Below, in pieces: positions 20,905-32,069 of a stretch of DNA of 64,000 nt (within the stretch, counting starts at the first letter, position 1; every line of letters starts with the position of its first letter). The stretch spans positions 14,756,001-14,820,000 of the forward strand of contig JBHGNT010000016.1 of assembly GCA_043228905.1 (NCBI GenBank), written 5' to 3'. The stretch is from Azolla caroliniana (lineage: Eukaryota > Polypodiophyta). The notes beneath the pieces are model-generated. The model was not told where the DNA came from. It did not search any database and saw nothing but the letters and a program-made list of their open reading frames with translations. The position numbers and the translations under genes were made by a program.

Positions 20905-22040
20905 AAAAGGTGCCAACACATGAGCTGTATTTTGCATGCAAGCCGAATTTGAAGCACCTAAGGGTATTCGATAACATTCCATATGTGCATGTGCCAGATG
21001 AGAAGTGGAAGAAGCTGGACACCAAGGTAGAAAAGTATATATTGGTTGACTACTGGCATGAGCAAAAAGGCTACACGTGTTACAATCCCCGGATGAAGCA
21101 AGTGCGAGTGAGTTGCGACGTCGTCTTCGACAAATCAAAGTCTTGGTATTCCCTTCCATCTCCAACTCCCGATGACCCCATACCGATTACTGAGGATGAG
21201 GCCAGTGAGGCCGAGATGATTCGGGAAGAAGAAGAGGAAGATGTTGGCACTCTAGAAGAGAGTCCAATTTCATTCCGGCTAAGTGGCCCAAATGAAGAGC
21301 TAGTTGGTATGACCAGATGAATGAAGAGTCGGTAGCAGTGAAGACTTGGTTGTGCACTCCCCGTGCAAGGAACTGAGGAGAGGGTACACACGCGAGAAAG
21401 GGAAGATGAAGATGTCGGAGTACGGCGGCATAGACAGAGGTGCATCAGCTCAAGGATAATCTGACACCAACCAAAGCGAAGACGGACCTCAAGAGTTGAG
21501 GTTGGATGCGGCCAAAAGGGCCTTGAAATCGGAAAATGTGAAGTTACGCTAATCCACTCGCCAAAATACCCCGATGATCTAGTACATATACAATGAATAC
21601 ATGGTGCAGCATTATGCGTAGATGACAAAAGTGGCAGAAGTCCACGAGCCGGAGAGCTATGCGGAGGCATCGTAGGATGCCAGATGGCGATCAACCATGG
21701 AGGAAGAAATGCAGGCACTAGTTGCCAACAAGACATGGGATTTGTTTGACCCTCCCCGACATTGCAAACCGATCAGATGTAAATGAGTATACAAAGTGAA
21801 GTATAACGTTGACAGGGTCAACCGATACAATGCCCGATTACAGGCCAAGGGATGCACGCAGACCCACGACATGGACTATGAGGAGACCTTCGCACCGGTG
21901 GCGAAGATGGTGATAGTCCGTGTGGTGTTGACGATAGCAGCAACAAGCGGGTGGGATCTCCACCATATTGATGTTAAGAACGCGTTCCTTCTGGTGGATA
22001 TGGTGTTCATTATGTATGTCGAAGTATGTGAGGACCTGTA
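20905..22040 (+). pseudogene. pol: Copia remnant L, integrase end and RT start
   Basis: After the solo LTR the integrase C-terminus continues (HELYFACKPNLKHLRVFDNI, YILVDYWHEQKGYTCYNP, SCDVVFDKSKSWY) and is open to 21320, followed by a broken acidic linker. RT begins near 21640 (PESYAEAS, MEEEMQALVANKTWDL, VYKVKYNVDR, KGCTQTHDMDYEETFAPVAKM, HHIDVKNAFL) and ends at about 22035, before YVDD, at the LTR of remnant K. The family is that of element C. Multiple stops are present. Confidence 0.85.
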
Positions 22041-22049
22041 GATTATGTG

Positions 22050-22279
22050 CACAGAAAACAATATAGGGAGTATGGTAGAGGAAAAATGATGGAAACGTAG
22101 ACACAGTTCAAGCTCTAATGGAAGCTCTCGTTATTCTGTAACTCTTACACTCACAAAGACTCGAGATACCATAAGTTATCATTATAGTGTTAGGTTAGAG
22201 CTTATATACTATGCCCTAACTATTTGGGCGTGTTCACACTAAGATACAAAGTGGAAGGAGTCAGTCTTTTATGCCAACA
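22050..22279 (-). repeat. 3' LTR (partial) of copia remnant K, minus strand
   Basis: On minus it starts TGTTGGCATAAAAGACTGAC after the purine tract TTTACGGGGGAGTT (22280-22293). It matches the 3' LTR of X at 53918 (CTCCTTCCACTTTGTATC, GTGTG.ACAC, CTAGTTAGGGC, TTCCATTA.AGCTT). The distal end near 22050 is not defined. Confidence 0.72.
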
Positions 22280-22293
22280 AACTCCCCCGTAAA

Positions 22294-24330
22294 AGGACTA
22301 CTCTTTCCTACGTATACAAGTGATTTGGGGTTATCTCCCCCATAAAACTAGACTATAAAATTAATCTAAATTTATGTTACATGTCAATTAGCATATAGCC
22401 ACGCCGGCAAAGGTAAAGTTGATGTCCAATGTGGTTCAGCTAGTCTCAAGATTCGGCTGATTTGAGTCGGTCAAATTGTCTTTCAATCGAATCAGTCCAA
22501 TTGTCGAAGTTGGCTTGTATCCGATTCTCAATTTCAGCCTTGTGTCGATTGTTTGTTGTCCGCTCGTCCTTGCTCTTGTGCTCCTTGTTGGATCCTTGAT
22601 TTGTATCCAAGTTCGTTCACCGCTCAATCATTCCTTTCTAATTAGTATCCTCGCTCAGTATTGTTTCTTCAGTCCCTTGTGTTTCCGCAATTGTGGGCTT
22701 CACTTCTCTAGCGAGTCTGTTCGGGTCGGTTTTTTACTTTTGCTCCTTGTTTGGCTACCTTCTACTCGGTCGCTTGTTGTAGTCCCATCTTTGTCCTTAG
22801 TGCTCCGAAGCGTTGATCTGGGAGTGGCTTTGTCAGGCAATCGGCGATGTTCACCTCGGTGTCGATCTTCCAAACGTCGAGCTTCTTCTCTGTTTTGAGC
22901 TCCCGGATATGATGAAATCATACCCCAATATGTTTCTTCTTCGCGTGATAGACTAGGTTCCGAATGAGGTGTATTGCACTTTGTGAGTCACAATAGATGG
23001 TCAGCGCTTGATGGTCGATTCGACTTGTAACTAAGAAGTTAGCTAACAATTGGTGCAGCCAGATTACTTCCTTTGTTGCTTCTGATGTTGCTATGTACTT
23101 GGCCTCTGTGGTAAATAGGGCCATGCACTCCTAAAGCTTCGACCTCGATGATATGGCACCGCCGCCATACGTAAAAACATAACCTGATGTCGACTTCTTA
23201 TTGTCTGTATTTCCGGCATAGTCAGAGTTAGTATAACCTTCGACTTTGGTCGGGTTTGCCGATCCGAAAGTCGTTTGTGCATCTCCAGCCCCTCTTAGGT
23301 ACCTAAAGATGTGCTTGACGGCCTCCCAATGCTTCCGTCCTAGGTTTGACATGTACCGGCTGACGACCCCTTTGCCATATGCTAGGTTGGGTCGGGTCGC
23401 CACCATCGTATACATGATATTCCTATGGCGGATGCATAGGGTTATCTTTCCATTGAGCTCTCTCTCTTCATCAATCAAAGGAGAGTCTTTGTCCGATAGT
23501 CGAATTGACATCGGAAGCAGTGTTGGTGTTGGCTTCACATTCTCCTTGTTGAAGCGCTTCAACACTTTGCAGATGTAGTCGGACTGGGAGAGTCAGTGAG
23601 TCTTTGTTGTCCGATTTCGCTCTATCCTCATACCCAATATGTTTCGGGCTTGTCTGAGTTCCTTCATCACAAACTTGTCGTGAAGGCTTCGTTTTAGCTT
23701 TCCGATTTCGGCTTGATAAATCTGAGACTCGTCGACATATAAGATCAGATAGATCCAGACTCATCGGCCAATTGTAGAGTGTATAAACATGGGTCAGAGT
23801 CGGACCAACAATAACCAAGCTGCCTGATGTAGGAGTCGAACTTCTAGTACCACATCCTCGGCTCTTGTTTTAAGCCATAGAGGCTTTTCTTCAATTGGCA
23901 TACGAGGTTACCTTCCTGCCCTGTCATCCTGAATCTTGCCGATTGAGACATGTAGATGTCTTCTTCTAGTTCTTCGTGTAGGAATGTAGTCTTGACGTCC
24001 ATCTACTCAAGCTTTAGGTATTATGTCACCACGATTCCAAGTAAGAGCCGGAGGGTGTTCATCTTGATTACTGGCGATTATATATCATCGTAGTCGACCC
24101 TATGTTCTTGTTTGAACCCTTTGGCAACAAGCCGAACTTTGTATTTGGGTTTTCTGAGTCAGATACATATTTGTATCTAAAAACCCATTTGCAAAGCAGC
24201 AACTTCCTTCCTACTGGTAGTTCGACCAACTTCCATGTAATGTTCTGAGATTCACCGAGAATGTTATCTAGGAATCCCTTGGGGCAGAGTTATCTCCCCT
24301 AACTCTCGTATCCAACTAAGTGTATAGCCG
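22294..24330 (-). pseudogene. pol: Copia remnant K: RT and RNase H (X family)
   Basis: Minus strand, reading from about 24330 down: [46 protein letters not shown] and [20 protein letters not shown]. Then follows the RT C-terminus with MLKRFNKENVKPTPTLLP and VVSRYMSNLGRKHWEAVKHI (to 23131), RNase H GYTNSDYAGNTDNKKSTSGY, and YCDSQSAIHLIRN near 22960. It is highly similar in kind to the RT/RNase H of X at 40100-41200, so K and X are one family. Frameshifts and stops occur throughout, and gag, protease and integrase are absent. Confidence 0.85.
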
Positions 24331-24439
24331 ACAGGACGACCGGAGGTCCCTTCCTTCCTACCACAATCACCTTGGTCCGATTACTCGGAAGTGGTAACCA
24401 AGAGTGTGTTCCTCTAGAAAAGGGGCAACAGAGTATTAG

Positions 24440-24850
24440 CCTTACCCTTGCCGAAGACATCTTCGAATTCCAGGTACTTTGAATTCACAACAAAAACCTT
24501 TGTAGAGAGATGGTCGATATTTGGTGAGATTTTGAATCTTGGTTGGTAGCAACAAGAAAGTTGGGTGCAAGTTCTTGTTAGGAATCATTGATGGCTTGTT
24601 TTCTCCTTGATCAATTTCAGAATTATGAAGTTCAAACGAAGCACAACCAATGACAACTTGAATTGACTCAGTTTTTCTTAAACTTATATCTCCAAATGCA
24701 ATAGGGCGACCGTCAATGATCACAACAGTTGTGAGACAAGGGAGGTTGCTTAATAGGAGTTTCTAGATTAAGGAAAATTCTCAATCCATAAAACAAGAGC
24801 TGGCTCCTGAATCGAGGAGGGCAAAGGCAAGAACTCGATGTTAAGCAAGC
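24440..24850 (-). pseudogene. Gypsy-type aspartic protease fragment
   Basis: On minus, ALLDSGASSCFMD near 24790-24830 has the retropepsin D-S-G-A-S core. About 25 codons later comes VIIDGRPIAFGDI, a phrase typical of gypsy protease domains. The frame is broken between them and then open to 24442 without further homology. No LTR can be assigned. Confidence 0.6.
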
Positions 24851-25110
24851 TAGTTGTATGGGGGTACATGTAAACAACACAATGTGAAGACAATTTGAAT
24901 GTTATATTTAGTGTTTGTTAACTTTGCTTCATAATTCCTTAATAATTAGTATTACTTGTAGCATTATCATTGTCTACTCATCACTTATTTTGTTGATACA
25001 CAATCTCTGGAGAGAAATTTAAGCAAAGTTAGTTAAGTTTTTATAATGGCACTAAAGATGATTAGTAAAACTAGATAAATGCTATCTACGCATGTCCCTC
25101 ATGATGGGGG
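24851..25110. other. Non-coding AT-rich gap
   Basis: Nothing recognised. Confidence 0.4.
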
Positions 25111-25770
25111 GAAGACAGCTAAAAAGCCGTAAATCGGCCTAAAGGCCGATTAAGGGTCGGTTGGTCGGATTCAGCCGAGAGGCTGATTAAGCGTCGGCTG
25201 GTCAGATTCGACCGAAAGGCCGAATGAGGGCCGACTGGTCGGAATCGGCTGAGGGGCCGAATGAGAGTCGGCTGAGAGTTCAAATATATATATATATATA
25301 TATAAGTTAGGGTGATGAATAATAATGTGTGTGTGTGTGTGTAAGAGATACCATAGAGACAAGAGCAGAGAGAGCGTGAGTGAGGTAGAAAAGAGAAAAA
25401 GAGACCTGAAACAACATGAGTTGCGCGAGAGACAACATGCTTAGGCACTGCGAAGAAGTGTTGAGTTAGTTCGTGCGAACAAGACAAAGAGAAGACGGGA
25501 AGACAACAAGTGTAGGCACAGTCTTATGGAACTTGCCCAAACCCTAGAAGTGGTTTCAAACATCAATCTATTGCATCTACCCCTGAACAAGAAGTTGAAA
25601 GCTCTGTAATCTGTTTTGTTTTATACTCTTCATTCATAGTGAAATTTTTTCGGGTAGAGTGCCCGTGGTTTTTTTCGTGATCTGGGATTTTCCACATAAC
25701 TCGTGTGTAGTTTGATTTGTGTTTATGTCTCAGAATAATCTACTGTTTATCTCTTATTGTAAATCCATCA
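25093..25770 (+). repeat. Probable 5' LTR region of element X
   Basis: A block with several copies of GCCGATTAAGGGTCGG-like words (25130-25280), a (TA)n/(GT)n region with a promoter-like ATATATATATAAG at 25285-25306, and the end TGTAAATCCATCA. It is followed by a degenerate primer site. This layout fits an LTR. Its start is not fixed (TGTCCCTCATG at 25093 is a guess), and it does not resemble the 3' LTR of X at 53918. Confidence 0.45.
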
Positions 25771-25785
25771 AACTGATATCAAACC
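25771..25785 (+). promoter_or_regulatory. Degenerate primer-binding site of element X
   Basis: AACTGATATCAAACC resembles a mutated AACTGGTATCAGAGCC, directly after a CA-ending block. Confidence 0.5.
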
Positions 25786-26395
25786 ATTCGAATGCACCTG
25801 GCCAAAAATGTCTATTTCAACATGGCAAAGGAGACGATTGCATTCTCTTTGTGGGAGAAACTATAGGTGGTGTACGATTGCATCCAATGATAGATTGAAG
25901 CCATTCGGCATAACATCAAGCCAATTTCATTGTCTGCAAAAGAATGGCGATCTATGGACGAAATAGTCTAATTGACCATTCGAATGCACCTGCCTGAAAA
26001 ATGTCTATTTCAGTAGGGCAAAGGAGACGATTGCATTCTCTTTGTGGGAGAAACTATAGGTGGTGTACGAGAAGAAATCCTCCTCATCAAAGTTGATACT
26101 GATTCAATTTTTTTAACATGAAGATGAGAGAGACGGATCCAGCAACCTCCCACATCAACACCTTTAGTTGGATATTATCTGAACTCTACTCCTAAGGGAT
26201 TAACTTCAAAGAAGAAGTTAAAGTGTGTGCCCTCCTTTCGAGCTTGCCGGCGAGTTGGGAGGTATTTTGCATGACTTTTGCCAACTGCTGTTTGAATCTA
26301 AATCTAAATGAGATGATCGAACATGTCCTAATCGAGGACATTTGGTGAAAATCGATGGGACGCACCATCGATGAGTCAACAAAAGCCCACCATTC
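25786..26395 (+). pseudogene. gag: Element X gag, 5' part, with an internal direct repeat
   Basis: Copia gag relic (IEAIRHNIKPISLSAKEWRSM, TIRMHL, KETIAFSLWEKL) with many stops. An 88-bp segment at 25790-25877 (CGAATGCACCTGGCC to GGTGGTGTACG) recurs at 25979-26068 in slightly different form, so part of gag is duplicated with the 5' copy lying right after the primer site. The gag text is cut at 26395 by element E and continues at 33357 after the CATTC duplication. Confidence 0.7.
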
Positions 26396-26654
26396 TGTCG
26401 AATACGGGTCTCTAATGGATGTATTCACACCTGTCACTTTTGTACACACTAGGTTTAGGCTATTTATGTAAATAGTGAGAAGGGCAGTTGCCCTAAGTTA
26501 GTCAGTATATAAACTGACTTTGTAACCTAGTTTTGTAGTTGTTGAAAATATAGTTCATCTTGTGCCTAACGTCCCTCTCTCTGGCGTTCTAGTTGCATAT
26601 TATTCTATGTTTTCTGTTGCCATCAAACTACCTTGCTTTTATCGGTCTATGATC
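26396..26654 (+). repeat. 5' LTR of element E, first part
   Basis: TGTCGAATACGGGTC to CTATGATC. Contains TATATAAACTGAC (TATA-like, about 26506) and the inverted repeat GGGCAGTTGCCC. It is interrupted by D after the target TGATC. Confidence 0.95.
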
Positions 26655-27261
26655 TGTTGGGATTTCGGTCCCTCCGGATGGGATGTCCGGAGATGAATGA
26701 CGGCAAGCCCGGTTGCGGTTACGGAGCCGGATGATGAAGACCCCGGCTACGGAGCCGGATGATGAATACCCCGGCTACGGAGCCGGATGACGAATGTACC
26801 CGGAGAGAGATCCGGATGCGGGGACATATTTGTGAATATGTTTGCCAAGGGCACTCGAGGCTATATTTGTAAATAGCCCGAAAGTCATATGTGTATAAAT
26901 ATGACTTAGGGCAAACAGTTTTGTTTGTTGTTGCTCATTTTTCTGTTTTCCACTAAGAGGGAGCGAAGTGAGAGCAGCCGAGAGAGAGAGAGAGGAAGGA
27001 AGAGGTCGACGCCTCTGTGTAATACCGCCGCCTGTGGCGAGGACAGCGAGCTCAAGGTCGTCGCCTTGCAGCTCGCCATTGTACATTCCCCGCGTATAGT
27101 GATAGTTGGAGTCTTGCACTCCCGTGGTTTTTTCCCATTTAGGGTTTTCCACGTAAAACATCCAGTGTACCCTTCTCTCTATTGTCTTCGTGCATTTTGT
27201 ATTTCCTGTTTTCTGTGAGTTAATCCTATTCCTCGGTTGTGGCCGAGCACCGTGTTCAACA
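26655..27261 (+). repeat. 5' LTR of element D
   Basis: 607 bp, TGTTGGGATTTCGG to GTGTTCAACA. Contains 28-bp GATGATGAA(G/T)ACCCCGGCTACGGAGCCG-type units at about 26727-26790 and a TATA-like GTGTATAAATATGAC near 26892. Confidence 0.95.
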
Positions 27262-27264
27262 AAG

Positions 27265-27278
27265 TGGTATCAGAGCGA
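27265..27278 (+). promoter_or_regulatory. Primer-binding site of element D
   Basis: TGGTATCAGAGCGA three bases after the LTR end, identical in placement to element B. Confidence 0.92.
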
Positions 27279-27292
27279 CGGTAACACAGAAA

Positions 27293-30200
27293 ATGGAAGG
27301 CGGCAGCAGCGGGCAGCCGGGGATGATGGTGCTGAATGCGCAGAACTACGCCGACTGGAAGATAAAGATGGAGGATCTGCTCATTGTTCGGGACCTGTAT
27401 GAACCGATCGACAGGTCGGAAATACCCAGGGGGGTACTTGAGACGGAGTGGAGGCTTCTGAACCGGAAAGCCGTTGCAACCATTCGGCAATACGTCGACG
27501 TGAGCGTTCTACAACACGTGGCGAACGACACCAACGCATATGAGATGTGGCGGAGGCTGTCGGGCCTCTACGAGAGGAAGAATGCGTTGAACCGGACCTC
27601 CCTGATGAGAAAGATAGTGAACCTCAAGTACCGGGACGGCGAGAGTATGGTGGAACACGTAAGCACGTTCATGGGATTCGTGAACCAGCTTGCGGCGATC
27701 AAGTTCCCGTTGGAGGATGCAATGCAAGCCATCATCCTGATGTGTACATTGCCGGACAGCTGGGAGAACTTGGTGGTGACTCTCAGCACCTCTTGCACGG
27801 AAGATAACTTGTCCCTACACATGGTAAAGACAAGTATTTTGAACGAAGAAGCGCGTCGGAGAGATAAAGAACCGGCCTCCGACTCGAAGGTGCGGCTTAC
27901 CGAATCGGAACGGGGAAGACAATGGAACCGGAGTCCGCAAAGACGGGAGAAGTCGGGGACCCGGTCGCAGTCAAGAGGAAGACCCACATGCTTCCACTGT
28001 GGGAAGCCGGGGCACTTCCGGAAGAATTGTCGGCATTACCGAAAAGACAACGGAGCCGACGACACCGATTCGAAGAAGTCACCGGAGCGAAACGGTGCAT
28101 ACTGGGGAGCCACGGACCGGAGAGGTCCGGATCGGCGAGGGCAGGACCGGAAAGGAACGACGGCACTCGCGGCAAGTGAAGAAGAGATAATGCTCATTAC
28201 CGAAGAGAGGGAGCTGAACCTTGCCGGTGAAGAGATGACCTGGGTGGTCGATTCCGGAGCGTCGTTCCACCTGACCCCGGAGAAGAAATACTTCTCATCC
28301 TACACAGCCGGTGAGCACGGCTGTGTCCGGATGGGAAATGAAGGTACATGCCGGATTGCCGGCATAGGAGACGTGTGGTTGACAACCTCGACCGGATGCA
28401 AAATGCTGCTGAAGGATGTCAGACACGTTCCGGAGGTTCGATTGAACCTGATTTCGGCCGGGAGGCTAGACGATGAAGGCTACACAGGTAGCATCCGGAA
28501 CGGCGTAATGAAGTTCAGCAAGGGGAGCCTGATAGTGGCTCGGGCCCGGAAAGTCAACACACTGTACCTGATGAATGCCCGGTTATGTCTGGAAGAGCTG
28601 AATGTGGCAGCCGACACTGCCGGTGAGCTGTGGCACAAAAGACTGTGCCACATGAGTGAGAAGGGGATGAAGAGGCTTGTAGAAGACAACCTTATTCCAG
28701 TGAAGCATGTGCACCTGGAGAAGTGCACCGATTGCCTGGCCGGTAAGCAGAACCGAACCTCCTTCCACTCAAGGCCACCGACGAGACGTAGTGTACCATT
28801 GGAGTTGGTACACACTGATGTGTGTCAGGTAGAAACGAAGTCACATGGCGGAGCCCAGTACTTCGTAACATTCATAGATGATCATAGCCGAAGACTGTGG
28901 ACGGCACCGATGAAGACAAAGGACCAAGTGTTGTGCGTTTTCAAAGAACTCCACGCGAGAGTGGAAAGGGAATCCGGCAAGAAGCTGAAAGCGATACGAG
29001 CGGATAACGGAGGGGAATACCGGGGGCAGTTCCAGGAGTACTGTCGCTCGAAGGGAATCCGGCTCGAGTTTACTGTGCCGAAGACGCCGGAACTAAACGG
29101 GCTGGCCGAGAGGATGAACCGGACCATAATGGAGAGGGTCCGGAGTATGCTGGCGCATGTGAAATTACCCAAGGGGTTTTGGGCTGAGGCAATGTCGACG
29201 GCGACATACGTGATAAACAGATCACCCTCAGTACCTTTGGACGGAGACACGCCGCAGAAAGTGTGGACCGGTAAGGAAGTGTCCTACCGGCATCTGAAGG
29301 TGTTCGGGTGTCTCGCATACGTGCATGTGGCAAAGGACCGGAGAGGAAAGCTAGATCCAAAGACCCGGCCATGCATATTCCTCGGTTACGGCGACGATGA
29401 GTTCGGCTACCGAGTATGGGACCCGGTCGACAAGAAGATATTCAGGAGTCGAGACATCATCTTCATGGAGGACAAGACACTCGCCGACTGGGAGTCGGAG
29501 AAGAAGATGAAGAGCTCCAAGTCGACCGGTGAGGATCAACTCTACGAGGAGCAGTCCCGACCGGCAAGGGACCGGTTAGCACTCGAGGATCCGGCCGAAG
29601 ACGGTGAAGAAACAGAACCGGCCGAAGAAGATGAAAATGATACCGGAACCGGCCCCGATCCTGAAATGGATTCGGATGTAGAAGAATCGGAAGAACCGGT
29701 TACCGAAGCTCCCGAACGGAGATATCCTCTAAGAGAGAGGAGGGCCCCCCGGAGATTTCCGGATCCAGAGCACGTGCTCCTAACCGACGAGGGGGAGCCG
29801 GAGAGCTTTGAAGAAGCAAAGCATGACACCCAGAGCCGCAGGTGGTTGAGTGCCATGCAGGAGGAGATGGATTCCCTGCATGAGAACCACACATATGAAC
29901 TTGTGGAGTTGCCGAAAGGAAAGTGGGCGCTTCGAAACAAGTGGGTGTTCAAGCTGAAACCAGGAGATGCCGGAAACCCCCCAAGATACAAAGCCAGGAT
30001 CGTGGTGAAGGGGTTTCAGCAGAAGAAGGGCGTCGACTTCGACGAGATATTTGCCCCGGTAGTGAAGATGACCTCCATCCGGACGGTGCTGAGCATAGCG
30101 GCAAGCATGGACCTCGAGGTAGAACAGATGGACGTGAAGACGGCATTCCTTCACGGTGACCTCGAAGAAGAGATCTACATGCAGCAACCGGAAGGATTCG

Positions 30201-31366
30201 AGAAGAAAGGGAAGGAGCACCTGGTATGCCGGTTGAAGAAGAGCCTTTACGGACTGAAGCAGGCTCCCCGGCAATGGTACCGGAAGTTCGACTCCTTCAT
30301 GACCGACGAAGGGTACCTCAAAACGCAGTCCGACCACTGCGTGTTTGTGAAGAAGTTCGAAGGAGGAGACTCTCTAATACTCCTCCTATACGTGGACGAC
30401 ATGTTGATCGTCGGACGGGACCAGGTCAAGATACGGATGCTGAAGAAAGCGCTTCACCGAACCTTCTCAATGAAGGACCTGGGTCCGGCGAGGCAAATAC
30501 TAGGGATGCACATCATCCGGGACCGGAAGAAGAAGCAGTTGTGGCTGTCACAGGAGAAGTACGTGACAAAGGTGCTTCACCGGTTCAACATGTCGGAAGC
30601 AAGACCGGTCGGGTCAACCCTCCCGGCAAACTGCAAGTTGTCCAGCAAGCAAAGCCCCAAGACAAAGGCTGAGAAGGAGGACATGATGAAAGTACCATAT
30701 GCCTCTGCCGTCGGAAGCTTGATGTACGCAATGGTGTGTACAAGACCGGACATAGGATATGCAGTGGGAGTGGTGAGCCGGTACATGAGCAATCCCGGCA
30801 AAGAGCACTGGAACGCGGTCAAGTGGATACTCTGATACCTGAAGGGCACGGCAAACGTGTGCCTCCGATTCGGCTCCGGTAAGCCCGAACTCGACGGCTT
30901 TACCGATTCGGATATGTCGGCTGATGCAGATACCAGCCGGTCCACATCAGGGTATGTGATGACGTATGCAGGGGGAGCTGTTTCGTGGCAGTCGAGGCTG
31001 CAGAAGACGGTTGCGTTGTCAACCACGGAGGCGGAGTACATGGCGCCTGTTGAAGCCGGCAAGGAAATGATATGGATGAAGGACTTCATTAGAGAGCTCG
31101 GTATCCGGCAGGAGGAGTACCGACTCTACTGCGACAGTCAAAGTGCCATCCACCTTGCGAAGAACGCGGCCTATCACTCCCGGACGAAGCACATCCAGCG
31201 AAGATATCACTGGATCCGGGAAAGGATAGAAGACCAGGAGTTCGTGCTGACGAAGATCCACACGGACGAGAACGGCTCAGATATGTTGACCAAAGTGCTC
31301 ACACCCGACAAGGTGGAAGCATGCCGGAAGAGGCTCGGATTGGAGAGACATCCCATGCCGAAGTGA
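27293..31366 (+). pseudogene. gag-pol: Element D gag-pol polyprotein (one in-frame stop)
   Basis: From the first ATG after the PBS (27293) the frame is open to TGA at 30833-30835, then continues in the same frame to the natural stop at 31366, about 1,357 codons, full copia length. Domains: UBN2 gag; zinc knuckle CFHCGKPGHFRKNC; protease WVVDSGASFHLT; GAG-pre-integrase LWHKRLCHMS; integrase with HTDVCQVE, RADNGGEYRG and NGLAERMN; acidic linker; RT with QMDVKTAFLHGDLEEEIYM and YVDD at 30389-30400; RNase H with FTDSDMSADADTS, STTEAEYMA and YCDSQSAIHLA. The stop replaces the Arg codon CGA of B (WILRYLKGT) by TGA, between RT and RNase H. All catalytic residues I can check are present. Confidence 0.95.
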
Positions 31367-31376
31367 AGGGGGAGTT
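31366..31376 (+). promoter_or_regulatory. Polypurine tract of element D
   Basis: AAGGGGGAGTT between the polyprotein stop and the 3' LTR. Confidence 0.85.
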
Positions 31377-32011
31377 TGTTGGGATTTCGGTCCCTCCGGA
31401 TGGGATGTCCGGAGATGAATGACGGCAAGCCCGGTTGCGGTTACGGAGCCGGATGATGAAGACCCCCGCTACGGAGCCGGATGATGAAGACCCCGGTTAC
31501 GGAGCCGGATGATGAATACCCCGGCTACGGAGCCGGATGACGAATGTACCCGGAGAGAGATCCGGATGCGGGGACATATTTGTGAATATGTTTGCCAAGG
31601 GCCCTCGAGGCTATATTTGTAAATAGCCCGAAAGTCATATGTGTATAAATAGGACTTAGGGCAAACAATTTTGTTTGTTGTTGCTCATTTTTCTGTTTTC
31701 CACTAAGAGGGAGCGAAGTGAGAGCAGCCGAGAGAGAGAGAGAGGAAGGAAGAGGTCGACGCCTCTGTGTAATACCGCCGCCTGTGGCGAGGACAGCGAG
31801 CTCAAGGTCGTCGCCTTGCAGCTCGCCATTGTACATTCCCCGCGTATAGTGATAGTTGGAGTCTTGCACTCCCGTGGTTTTTTCCCATTTAGGGTTTTCC
31901 ACGTAAAACATCCAGTGTACCCTTCTCTCTATTGTCTTCGTGCATTTTGTATTTCCTGTTTTCTGTGAGTTAATCCTATTCCTCGGTTGTGGCCGAGCAC
32001 CGTGTTCAACA
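31377..32011 (+). repeat. 3' LTR of element D
   Basis: 635 bp, same as the 5' LTR with one more 28-bp unit (about 31452-31510) and a few substitutions, one of which changes the TATA region (ATAAATAGGAC). It ends GTTCAACA before the duplication TGATC. Confidence 0.95.
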
Positions 32012-32016
32012 TGATC

Positions 32017-32069
32017 TTCTCTTCAGAAGAGTGTTGATTTGTTTCGCACGAGATGGCACATTCACAACA
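32017..32069 (+). repeat. 5' LTR of element E, second part
   Basis: TTCTCTTCAGAAGAGTGTTGATT to TTCACAACA, the remaining 53 bp of the LTR after element D. Confidence 0.93.

Larger units (their letters stand above)
26655..32011 (+). mobile_element. Ty1/copia LTR retrotransposon D (GC-rich family B/D, near-intact)
   Basis: LTRs at 26655-27261 and 31377-32011, PBS at 27265, one long gag-pol frame, purine tract AAGGGGGAGTT. A perfect TGATC target duplication lies at 26650-26654 and 32012-32016. The LTRs differ by a few substitutions plus one extra 28-bp unit in the 3' copy, pointing to a recent insertion. The polyprotein has a single stop, at 30833. Its ends are of the same family as B but the U3 start differs (GGATTTCGG, then CGGAGATGAATGACGG), so D and B are distinct subfamilies. 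Confidence 0.96.

Noticed and set aside
22918-24330. K and the debris at 24440-24850 as one element
   Set aside because: The first is copia RT/RNase H and the second has a gypsy-type protease. No shared terminus links them.
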